A stretch of 21,930 nt of DNA, taken from assembly GCA_009776965.1 (NCBI GenBank), contig WRMU01000006.1, positions 1-21,930 on the forward strand, written 5' to 3'. Shown here in pieces: positions 14,718 to 21,915 of this stretch (the stretch's first letter is position 1; every line of letters starts with the position of its first letter). Below the pieces are notes generated by a model. It made no database searches. It was not told the origin of the DNA and worked only from the letters and a program-made list of their open reading frames with translations. Made by a program: the position numbers and the translations under genes. This stretch comes from Microgenomates group bacterium. GTDB taxonomy: Bacteria > Patescibacteriota > Microgenomatia > UBA1400 > PJMF01.

Positions 14718-15101
14718 ATGAGCTCAGTTGAAATCGAAACCTCCCTCCCCACATCAGAAACAGCGACTCCGCCTCCGGAGGATGTTTTTGCTCCGGAGCA
14801 AGCAGCCGCTTCTCCAGTGGAAAATACCCAGCAAAAAACCATTCGTGAATTAGAAACAGCCATTGGCGCCTATGCCCAAAAAAAAGCGCAGGAAGGAGCT
14901 CCGGAAACCATTGCTATTGGTCAGGGGCATGAGGCTCCCTCCGAGCCAGAAAACCCTCCCGTATATGTGGCCAATGTCTCAGAACATGAGTATAAAAAAG
15001 GCTTGCGCCAAAGCGTCCAATCCAGCCTGCGTTGGCTGGCAGAGCAAACCAAAAAAATGATCAAAAAGTTTAAGGGCCGATTTGTCTATAAAGAAAGCTA
15101 G
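14718..15101 (+). CDS. hypothetical protein, Pro/Glu-rich with basic amphipathic C-terminus
   Basis: The 127-residue protein has a Pro/Ala/Thr/Glu-rich, probably disordered first half and a C-terminal helix rich in Lys/Arg with spaced Leu, Trp and Val (SSLRWLAEQTKKMIKKFKGRF), which could lie on a membrane or bind nucleic acid. No family is recognised. An upstream in-frame extension to 14667 inside rplT is open, but I choose ATG 14718 because the extended -10 box six bases upstream fixes it. Its layout (disordered acidic part, then basic aromatic tail) resembles that of the small protein at 13134, without visible sequence homology. It is convergent with the next gene, two bases away. Confidence 0.7.
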   Translation: MSSVEIETSLPTSETATPPPEDVFAPEQAAASPVENTQQKTIRELETAIGAYAQKKAQEGAPETIAIGQGHEAPSEPENPPVYVANVSEHEYKKGLRQSVQSSLRWLAEQTKKMIKKFKGRFVYKES

Positions 15102-15103
15102 AG

Positions 15104-15607
15104 TTATTTCGCTCCAGCGCATTCGGCTTGCCCCATCTCCTCCTCAACCGCCCTATTAAGAACCAGTCCCTCCTCCCAGACACCTTCATTATATGAGACG
15201 GCCGTCAGAGTTTCTTCTTCAAGCTTAAAGATAAAAGTCTGACTGTTGAGAATGACTGTAATATCGCCATCCGGAGCTTCATCCCAAACACCGTTTATGA
15301 CCTCAGAGCTCTGACTGTCTGGTTGTAGGATAGCCTGACCGTCAGCTTCCAGTCTGAGGACGATCACTTTGTCGAAGGTTTTGTCGTCCTTAAAAAGACC
15401 AGCAGCATAAACTCCCACCGGATCAACATTTTGTCGCTCCATTCTCTCCTCCCTCTCTCGATCCATCGTCATATAAGCAGCCTTTGCCCCCATGACCAGC
15501 AACAAAACCAATAAAGCCGCCCCAACTGGAGCCAGACCCAGCGGTTTAACCGTCTTTTTTGTTGATGGCTTTTTAACTGAGGTTTTCTTTGCAGTAGTTT
15601 TTTTCAT
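15104..15607 (-). CDS. membrane-anchored protein with small beta domain (NlpE-like fold possible)
   Basis: This 167-residue protein has a Lys/Thr-rich cytoplasmic start (residues 1-22, 11 lysines), one membrane segment (about 24-44, LGLAPVGAALLVLLLVMGAKA) and an outer domain of short strands: KVIVLRLEADGQAILQ, then NGVWDEAPDGDITVILN, FIFKLEEETLTAV and GLVLNR. The order of strands, with a G-x-W turn, is like the small beta-barrel of NlpE/META-type proteins, but this is a pattern impression only. The ATG at 15607 is supported by a TACAAT box nine bases upstream that backs onto the promoter of the M50 protease gene. The two divergent genes may therefore be regulated together. Confidence 0.7.
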   Translation of the reverse strand: MKKTTAKKTSVKKPSTKKTVKPLGLAPVGAALLVLLLVMGAKAAYMTMDREREERMERQNVDPVGVYAAGLFKDDKTFDKVIVLRLEADGQAILQPDSQSSEVINGVWDEAPDGDITVILNSQTFIFKLEEETLTAVSYNEGVWEEGLVLNRAVEEEMGQAECAGAK

Positions 15608-15616
15608 ACGCTTTTT

Positions 15617-15626
15617 ATTGTATAAT
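15617..15626. promoter_or_regulatory. shared divergent promoter, overlapping -10 boxes
   Basis: The ten bases ATTGTATAAT read TATAAT on the plus strand (15621-15626) and TACAAT on the minus strand (15622-15617). Each box ends exactly nine bases before its start codon (15636 and 15607). Only 28 bp separate the two genes. Confidence 0.65.
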
Positions 15627-15635
15627 GAACATCTT

Positions 15636-16298
15636 ATGATTGCAAACTTGCTCAGCGATCTATCTTTTTTTGGAGTGGTGAGAATAGTAACTTATCTTCT
15701 CGCCCTGCTTTTAGCCCTCGCCATCCATGAGTTTGCCCATGCTTTTATCGCGGATAGGCTAGGGGATCCCACCCCCAAATTACAAGGTCGCCTCACCCTA
15801 AATCCCAAGGCACACTTGGATCCTCTAGGCATGCTTTCCTTACTATTTTTTAGTTTTGGTTGGGGCAAGCCAGTCCAAATCGACCCTTATAACTTCCGCA
15901 ACAAACGTCGCGACGAAGGATATGTGGCTGTGGCCGGTATTGTGGCCAATTTATTGACCGCCCTGCTTTGTTCTGGTTTATTACATCTCCTCAATTACGT
16001 AGGATTAGTCAATATCAATTTGGTTACTATTGTTGCTGTTTTTTTCCTTACCGCGATGCTCCAAATTAGCGTTGTTTTAGCGGCGTTTAATCTTATCCCC
16101 ATTCCTCCCCTAGACGGCTCAAAAATCCTCATGTCCCTTTTGCCTCCAGAAAGCTCCCGAGCCTTTTTCGCCTTTGCCGGCAAGTTCGGCTATATCATCT
16201 TATTACTATTAGTCCTCCCCATTTTGTCCTCACCTTCCCCCATCACCCACCTCCTAATTCCCCTCACCACTTTTATCACCGAAGTTCTCCTGCCTTAA
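15636..16298 (+). CDS. site-2 protease family (M50) membrane metalloprotease
   Basis: This 220-residue integral membrane zinc protease has HEFAH at residues 31-35 (H31, E32, H35) inside the first long hydrophobic segment and the second metal motif NLIPIPPLDG at 152-161, with D160 as third ligand. It belongs to the short M50 proteins without a PDZ domain (YwhC/Rip-like), common in bacteria with reduced genomes. Substrates are unknown; relatives cut membrane-bound anti-sigma factors or clear signal peptides. An in-frame extension upstream to 15492 overlaps the divergent gene and is rejected; ATG 15636 sits nine bases after TATAAT. The MBL hydrolase gene follows after two bases. Confidence 0.92.
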   Translation: MIANLLSDLSFFGVVRIVTYLLALLLALAIHEFAHAFIADRLGDPTPKLQGRLTLNPKAHLDPLGMLSLLFFSFGWGKPVQIDPYNFRNKRRDEGYVAVAGIVANLLTALLCSGLLHLLNYVGLVNINLVTIVAVFFLTAMLQISVVLAAFNLIPIPPLDGSKILMSLLPPESSRAFFAFAGKFGYIILLLLVLPILSSPSPITHLLIPLTTFITEVLLP

Positions 16299-16300
16299 CT

Positions 16301-16942
16301 ATGCATTATTCCCTCAGTCGATATAAAGTGGGCTCATTGCGCACCAATTGTTATCTTTTAGCGCATGAAGAAAGTCGCTCGGCGATGATTATTGACCCCG
16401 GTGATGAGGGCGACATGCTAAGCGCCAAATTGCTCGAAAAAAACTTAACCCTCACCCATTTACTCCTTACTCACGGACACTTTGATCATGTGGGAGGGTT
16501 ATTAGCCTTGAAACTCAATTTTCCCCAAGCAAAGATTTGTCTCAATTATCGCGATTTAAGTTTATATCAGCGCGCTGTCAGCTCAGCTGAGTTTTGGGGA
16601 GTAGCGGAATTAGATCCGCCCCCACCTCCAGACGTAGATTTATCCGGCATGACGGAGCTTGAGCCTCCTCTTGAGCAGTGGCAAATAATCCCCACTTCCG
16701 GCCATACCCCGGGGTCAGTATGTTTTTACCATCGAGAACTACAATTGCTTTTCTCAGGCGACACCCTATTTAATCATGACATCGGTAGAACTGATTTTAA
16801 TTATTCCTCCAAAAAAGACATGCACGCATCCCTGCTCAAGTTACTCCAGCTCCCGCCAGAGACTGCTGTCTATTCCGGACATGGACGGCCCACCACCATT
16901 GCGGCCGAGCGCACCAACTTAAAAACAGAGTTATCCTTGTGA
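16301..16942 (+). CDS. MBL-fold metallohydrolase (glyoxalase II-like)
   Basis: The 213-residue cytoplasmic protein has the dinuclear zinc site THGHFDHVGG (H58, H60, D62, H63), then TSGHTPGS with the next His, FSGDTLF with the bridging Asp and YSGHGRPTT with the last His. The order and spacing match the short glyoxalase II/YcbL-type hydrolases. A GloB-type thioesterase role is possible but not provable. It is co-transcribed with the M50 protease gene, and its 3' end overlaps the 3' end of ftsK by 12 bp. Confidence 0.92.
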   Translation: MHYSLSRYKVGSLRTNCYLLAHEESRSAMIIDPGDEGDMLSAKLLEKNLTLTHLLLTHGHFDHVGGLLALKLNFPQAKICLNYRDLSLYQRAVSSAEFWGVAELDPPPPPDVDLSGMTELEPPLEQWQIIPTSGHTPGSVCFYHRELQLLFSGDTLFNHDIGRTDFNYSSKKDMHASLLKLLQLPPETAVYSGHGRPTTIAAERTNLKTELSL

Positions 16943-19153
16943 GCTTAGGAATTGCATAATGGCTTCGTGATGGATTTCTCGAGGCTTACTGCCATTAGCT
17001 GGGCCAACCAATCCCGCATGTTCCAGTTGATCCAAAATGCGCGCTGCTCGAGCATAACCCACCGAGAGCCTGCGCTGAATAGCCGAAGAAGAAGCCATTT
17101 CTTGATTAGAAAAAACTCTGGCAGCATCAATAAATAACGGATCACGCTCTCCATCATCATCAGCCGCCGTCTCGCTGCTACTTCCCTTACCTCCTTTGCC
17201 CGTAACTTTATATTTAGTGATAATTTCGTCTTGGTACTCGGGGCGAAACTCCTGAGCGCGCAGGTAACTAGTGAGCCGATTAACATCATCATCAGAAACA
17301 TAAGTGCCTTGAATACGTATCGCCTTAGGCTTGTCGGGAGCCATATAAAGCATATCGCCATTTCCTAGCAGTTTTTCCGCCCCTCCCACGTCGAGGATTA
17401 CTCGCGAATCAGTAATTGAAGCCACATTATAAGCCACTCTAGTGGGAATATTACCTTTAATCAGGCCAGTTACCACATTAACGCTCGGGCGCTGTGTGGT
17501 GAGCACACAATGAATGCCTACCGCTCGCGCTTTTTGCGTCAAGCGCACAATACACTCCTCAACTTCGCTCGGCGCGAACATAATAATATCCGCAAACTCA
17601 TCAATCACCAATACAATTTGATACATGGCGCTAAAGCCCATTTTTTCATTATAAGCAGCAATATTGCGCACACTAGCTTGGGCCAGCCGTTGATAGCGCT
17701 CCTCCATCTCCACCACCAACCATTTTAGAGCAGAAATGATTTTAGGAATATCATAAACCACTGGAGTGAGTAAATGCGGAATATCCTGATAAGGAGTCAT
17801 TTCCACTCGCTTGGGATCCACCAAAATTAGCCGCACTTCATGAGGGCTAGCGCGATAAAGAATAGAGCAGAGTAGGGCATTAATACCGACAGATTTGCCC
17901 GACCCCGTAGCTCCCGCGATTAATAAATGAGGCATTCTAGAAATGTCCGCAAACATGGGATTATTAGACACGTCAATACCCAGAGCAATGGTTAGTTTAG
18001 AAGCCGCGTCCTCCATCGCTTTTTGTGCCAGCATATGCTTGAGGGTAACAAAAGCAGCCTTATAATTAGGCACTTCAATCCCCACCAAGCTCTTACCGGC
18101 AATCGGCGCTTCAATCCGGATTTGGCCATTAGGAGCCGCTAGCGCCAGCGCCAAGTTATTAGACAAAGAGGTGATTTTAGAAACTTTAGTCCCCATGGCA
18201 ATCTCCAGCGCATATTGGGTGACGGAAGGACCGCGATTAACCTCAGCGACCTTCGCTCGGATGCCAAAAGAATCAAGAGTGTCTTGAATCTTTTGGGCAT
18301 TAGCGCGAATGTCGCCCCTATCAGCTTCGCCCGCAGCCGTATCCGTAAAAAGATCAAGGGTCGGATACTTCCAAACCAATTGAGACTGATCAATTCTCTC
18401 TGTCTGGGTAATAGCCAATTCTTCGGCCAATGGCGGCGGTGTATTAAGCTGGATCTTTTTTAATCCCGTCTCCTGTTCGCGCTCATCCATTTCTTCACGC
18501 AAAGGATCGACTATGTCCATTTCCGAAGCGCGAACCATCTTTTCCCCAAAGTCTTCGATATTTTTTCCTCGCTTCTCGTCATTTAACTCCATCTCCCCAT
18601 TATCCACAAAATCCACCTCCGCGCCTTTTTTATCTAACTCTGGCTGCCTGCCTTGGAGGGCGATTTTTTGCGCTTGTTTCTCCAGCGAGCGCATTGTCCA
18701 GCGCTCCCAAAGCTCACGCCAAGAAAGCTCAAACATCAACACCACCCCCACAATCAACACCGCCAAACTCAAAATAGTCACCCCCACTCCAGAAATCAAA
18801 TGCGCCAGATTAGTAAAAATATTGCCTCCGAGTTGACCAGCACGACCCAAAACCAATAATCCCGTCGCAGCAATCAAGCCTCCCCAAAAGAAATTAGCTT
18901 TCGCCCAGATAGCCTCAGATTTGAAGAAGGTCAAACCCGCCGCAATAAACAAAAACGGCACCAGCAGAGCAACAAAACCCAGCATTTGAGCCAGATTATC
19001 ATTAATAGTTTGCAGAAAAGCTCCTTGTCCAGTAAAGCTCACCATCACCAACAATCCGCAAAGAATTAGCACCACCGCCAAGATAGAGGCCTTAGTTTCG
19101 GCTTTAGCAATATCTCGTTTACTCCGGCGCTTGCGACGTTTTCTGTCTGGCAT
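16931..19153 (-). CDS. ftsK: DNA translocase FtsK/SpoIIIE
   Basis: The membrane-anchored motor pumps chromosome ends through the division septum. From the ATG at 19153 (740 residues): a basic start (PDRKRRKRRSKR), four membrane segments (about 22-142), a short acidic linker (about 165-260), the alpha domain (DTLDSFGIRAKVAEVNRGPSV region), the RecA-like beta domain with Walker A AGATGSGKS (about 413-421) and Walker B VLVIDEFAD, and the C-terminal gamma winged helix (LFIDAARVFSNQEMASSSAIQRRLSVGYARAARILDQLE region) that reads KOPS-like sites. In-frame GTG/TTG codons upstream would add three residues. A TATAAG box lies eight bases before the ATG. The linker is short compared with Escherichia coli. 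Confidence 0.96.
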   Translation of the reverse strand: MPDRKRRKRRSKRDIAKAETKASILAVVLILCGLLVMVSFTGQGAFLQTINDNLAQMLGFVALLVPFLFIAAGLTFFKSEAIWAKANFFWGGLIAATGLLVLGRAGQLGGNIFTNLAHLISGVGVTILSLAVLIVGVVLMFELSWRELWERWTMRSLEKQAQKIALQGRQPELDKKGAEVDFVDNGEMELNDEKRGKNIEDFGEKMVRASEMDIVDPLREEMDEREQETGLKKIQLNTPPPLAEELAITQTERIDQSQLVWKYPTLDLFTDTAAGEADRGDIRANAQKIQDTLDSFGIRAKVAEVNRGPSVTQYALEIAMGTKVSKITSLSNNLALALAAPNGQIRIEAPIAGKSLVGIEVPNYKAAFVTLKHMLAQKAMEDAASKLTIALGIDVSNNPMFADISRMPHLLIAGATGSGKSVGINALLCSILYRASPHEVRLILVDPKRVEMTPYQDIPHLLTPVVYDIPKIISALKWLVVEMEERYQRLAQASVRNIAAYNEKMGFSAMYQIVLVIDEFADIIMFAPSEVEECIVRLTQKARAVGIHCVLTTQRPSVNVVTGLIKGNIPTRVAYNVASITDSRVILDVGGAEKLLGNGDMLYMAPDKPKAIRIQGTYVSDDDVNRLTSYLRAQEFRPEYQDEIITKYKVTGKGGKGSSSETAADDDGERDPLFIDAARVFSNQEMASSSAIQRRLSVGYARAARILDQLEHAGLVGPANGSKPREIHHEAIMQFLSSQG

Positions 19154-19161
19154 AATCAACA

Positions 19162-19167
19162 CTTATA
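19162..19167 (-). promoter_or_regulatory. -10 box of ftsK (TATAAG)
   Basis: On the minus strand TATAAG (19167-19162) ends eight bases before the ATG; a TGCTAGTAT extended -10 overlaps it three bases further upstream and is an alternative. The 131-bp gap to the CofE-like gene is otherwise AT-rich, with a GACAAATGTC near-palindrome at 19234-19243 that could be an operator. Confidence 0.4.
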
Positions 19168-19272
19168 CTAGCAAAAAACTAACCATTTAACAAGTAGAGA
19201 CTGAGCATATTATCTCATTATAACATATTATAGGACAAATGTCAAGAGTGACCTTCACCCTCAACCATATTG

Positions 19273-19278
19273 TATAAT
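19273..19278 (+). promoter_or_regulatory. -10 box of the CofE-like gene
   Basis: TATAAT lies within ATTGTATAAT (19269-19278), the same ten bases as the M50 protease promoter. It ends six bases before the ATG at 19285, so the transcript should begin at the start codon. Confidence 0.6.
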
Positions 19279-19284
19279 ACCTGT

Positions 19285-20043
19285 ATGCAGGTCAACAGCT
19301 TTCGCAGCCCTCTGGTGAAAAACAATGACGACCTCTATCAGGTCTTAGAGCAAACTCTGCCGAAAACCCTCGCCGAGCGCTCTGTTATCGCCGTTTCTTC
19401 CAAAATCATCTCTCTCTGTCAGGGGCGCGCCATTCCCATCCCTGAAGATCCTCAAGAAGCTCGTCGCCTCAAAGACGAGCTAGTTATTCGTGAGGCCGAT
19501 CGCTACCACACCGGTTCGCGCAATTTTGGTATTTTCACCACCCTCAAAAACAATATTCTTATCCCGTCTAGCGGCATTGATGAGTCTAATACCGGCGGGT
19601 TTTTTCTCCTTTGGCCCTCCGACGTTCATGCCGTGGCCGCCGACCTTTGGCAGTGGCTGCGCTCTCGCTATGGCATTGACCAGATCGGTGTAGTTATTAC
19701 CGATAGCCGCTGTATTTTGCTCAAGTGGGGTGTGCTTGGTATCGCTCTTTCTTGGGCTGGATTTCAAGGTGTGCGCTCCAAAATTGGCGAGTTAGATTTA
19801 TTTGGCAAGCCCTTCACCATGACCAAAATTAACGACGCCGAAAGTTTGGCTGCCGCCGCAGTTTATGAAATGGGGGAGACCAATGAGCAAACTCCTCTTG
19901 CCATCATCACCGACCTCCCTCAACTCATCTGGCAGAACCACCCTCCCACTCCCGAGGAATTGCGAGAGAGCTACATTGAGCCGGCTGACGATATATTCGG
20001 TAGTATGATTGAGGCTGTTGACTGGAAGGCAGGTGAAAAGTGA
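19285..20043 (+). CDS. coenzyme F420-0:L-glutamate ligase-like (CofE family) protein
   Basis: The 252-residue protein carries the CofE-family core: VIAVSSKIISLCQGR (about 35-49), then LIPSSGIDESNTGGFFLLWP (about 92-111), GVVITDSRCILLKWGVLGIALSWAGF (about 136-161), DLFGKP and DAESLAAAA. In archaea and actinobacteria CofE adds glutamates to F420. F420 is not expected in CPR bacteria and no other F420 gene is here, so the enzyme probably joins an amino acid to another small acceptor. An upstream in-frame TTG at 19270 lies in the promoter; the ATG at 19285 is chosen. It is convergent with RNase J across a long palindrome. Confidence 0.85.
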   Translation: MQVNSFRSPLVKNNDDLYQVLEQTLPKTLAERSVIAVSSKIISLCQGRAIPIPEDPQEARRLKDELVIREADRYHTGSRNFGIFTTLKNNILIPSSGIDESNTGGFFLLWPSDVHAVAADLWQWLRSRYGIDQIGVVITDSRCILLKWGVLGIALSWAGFQGVRSKIGELDLFGKPFTMTKINDAESLAAAAVYEMGETNEQTPLAIITDLPQLIWQNHPPTPEELRESYIEPADDIFGSMIEAVDWKAGEK

Positions 20044-20217
20044 TGTGCAGAGAACTAATTTATTTTTATTGTGACTAGAGAGCAAACGACAGTATTTTTC
20101 GTTGGTGGCTAGAAGAAAGTCAGGGCCAACGCCCTGCAAGTCATCTTCTAGCAACCCGAAAAATATGTTTCGTTTTGCGAACTCGGAACAAGAAAAACAA
20201 ATTGAGTTCTCTTGTCA
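20044..20217. repeat. 174-bp imperfect palindrome (long hairpin) between convergent genes
   Basis: The left arm (20044-20126) and the reverse complement of the right arm (20217-20131) share, in the same order, AGAGAACT, AATTT, TTTTT, TTGT, GCAAA, CGA, TATTTTTCG, CTAGAAGA and CAGGGC, with small mismatches and indels between. The apex is a perfect 6-bp stem CAGGGC/GCCCTG with a CAAC loop at 20127-20130. The structure starts at the first base after the CofE-like stop and includes the RNase J stop codon. It could be a two-way terminator, a structured RNA or a small non-autonomous mobile hairpin; no T run directly follows the strong apex stem. Confidence 0.75.
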
Positions 20218-21915
20218 CCAATCCACAATCTCCACCTCAATCATCGGCTCCCTCTCAATTATCTTATACAAACTTTTCGCCAACCCCCGCTGCACCCCAT
20301 TCTCCAATTCCACCACCCTAACCTTTCCTCCCTCTTTCTTCCCCGACAATTCCTTAATCAGTTCCGCCGTCCTGCTCTTAATATAATCCACCACTTCCTG
20401 TGCATCCCTCATGAACACAAACCCCCGCGACACCACATGAATGTCTTGGAAATCAAACTTCCCATTTTTGCGCTTCACAATCACAATAATCATTCCCGAC
20501 CGCGACAAAGCCTGCCGATCCCGCAATACTGCTGGCCCCACGTCGCCCACACCTAGCCCGTCCACATATTGCGGTCGCAAAATAATCGTATCTACCAAGT
20601 TTATCTCGCCGTGCTCACTCAAGCTCAGCATCTCTCCCTCCAGCGGCAATAACACTTGCTCTCGCTTTAATCCCGCCGCCGGTGCCACCAAGTTTTTATA
20701 CCGCACTCGATGGCGGTTATTGCCTCCAATCGGCATCACCCACCGCGGTTTAATTTTTTCCAGCAAAAACACTTGTTCTGGCTCATTAGCATGTCCGGAA
20801 TGATGTACCAACTCATCAATCGTGGGATAAATTGTCTCCACTCCATTAATACATAGTTCATCTACCGCCGAGTAATAATTTACTTCATTGCCCGGAATTG
20901 CGTCGGCACTAAAAATAACCTTATCTTGTGGTTTGATCTGAATCTCTGGATGCGTACCATAAATTGCTCTCATCATCGCGCTTCCTTCTTGCCCCTGCGA
21001 TCCAGCCACGATCAACACTAGACTTTCATCTGGATACTCATTAGCATAGGCTTTATTAATCATTACGCCCACCGGCACCCGCATTTTTTTCAAATCCAGC
21101 GCTACTTTTACATTTTGCTCCACGCTCCTCCCCACCAAGGCTACTTTTCTCCCCAACTTATTGGCCGCATTAATTACCTGTTGTATTCGGTGAATATGTG
21201 AGCTCATCAGCGTCACAATCAGCTTCCCTCGTGTCTCTCTCATCACTCTTTCCAGCTCTGGCCCCACCGCCGACTCCGACTTGCCCCATTGACCTCTCTC
21301 CACTCCCAAACAATCCGTCAAGCATAGCTTAATTCCTTCTTCTTTGCTTATTTTTTCCATAAACCCAATATCACACTTCACTCCATCCACTGGCGTTCTA
21401 TCAATTTTATAATCCGACCCATGATAAATATTTCCCACTTTAGTGCCAATAATTATATGTTTGGTATCTGGCACCGAATGGGTCATGGGCAATAAACGCA
21501 CATTGAAGTTTTCTGACAATTCTAGCTTTTGGTAATCAGGTAGCACTGTAGTCTCGGCCGTCGCTCCACCGTCCTGCAGTCTGTGGTTGGCAAACCCAAT
21601 CGTCAGTGCTGATCCCAAAATCGGGAATGGTGGTAGTTGAGGGATAATATAGGGCAGCGAGCCAATATGATCATCATGTCCGTGCGATAAAATCATTCCC
21701 ACAATTCTCTTTTTATCATTCGTAATTTGTTCTAATAGATAGCTGATATCAGGGATCAAAATATCCACCCCCGGTGTTTTTTGGTCGGGAAATCCCAATC
21801 CACAATCCACCAGCAGTATCTCGTCGCCGTATTCATAGACAAACATATTTTGGGACACATTGCCCATACCTCCCAGAGGTAAGACTTTTAGTTGTTTTTG
21901 TTTTTCATTTTTCAT
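20215..21915 (-). CDS. rnj: ribonuclease J
   Basis: The 566-residue beta-CASP metallo-beta-lactamase nuclease acts in mRNA decay and rRNA maturation. It shows LPLGGMGNVSQNMFVYEY near the start, the zinc motif SHGHDDHIG (about 78-86), MTHSVPDT with the third His, HGSDYKIDRTP with the bridging Asp, the beta-CASP part with LVLIVAGSQGQEGSAMMRA and FSADAIPGNE, HHSGHA and the C-terminal domain to VEIVDW. Where RNase J proteins usually have P-x-H-G-E (motif C His), this one has PIGGNNRH. The start is ATG at 21915; TACATA nine bases upstream at the window edge could be its -10 box. The stop lies inside the palindrome. Confidence 0.93.
   Translation of the reverse strand: MKNEKQKQLKVLPLGGMGNVSQNMFVYEYGDEILLVDCGLGFPDQKTPGVDILIPDISYLLEQITNDKKRIVGMILSHGHDDHIGSLPYIIPQLPPFPILGSALTIGFANHRLQDGGATAETTVLPDYQKLELSENFNVRLLPMTHSVPDTKHIIIGTKVGNIYHGSDYKIDRTPVDGVKCDIGFMEKISKEEGIKLCLTDCLGVERGQWGKSESAVGPELERVMRETRGKLIVTLMSSHIHRIQQVINAANKLGRKVALVGRSVEQNVKVALDLKKMRVPVGVMINKAYANEYPDESLVLIVAGSQGQEGSAMMRAIYGTHPEIQIKPQDKVIFSADAIPGNEVNYYSAVDELCINGVETIYPTIDELVHHSGHANEPEQVFLLEKIKPRWVMPIGGNNRHRVRYKNLVAPAAGLKREQVLLPLEGEMLSLSEHGEINLVDTIILRPQYVDGLGVGDVGPAVLRDRQALSRSGMIIVIVKRKNGKFDFQDIHVVSRGFVFMRDAQEVVDYIKSRTAELIKELSGKKEGGKVRVVELENGVQRGLAKSLYKIIEREPMIEVEIVDW

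Noticed and set aside
15492..15635. N-terminal extension of the M50 protease
   Set aside because: The frame is open, but it is antisense to the divergent gene and lacks the usual start; the promoter fits ATG 15636.
19270..19284. TTG start of the CofE-like gene
   Set aside because: It lies in the -10 box; ATG 19285 fits the box position and the family N-terminus.
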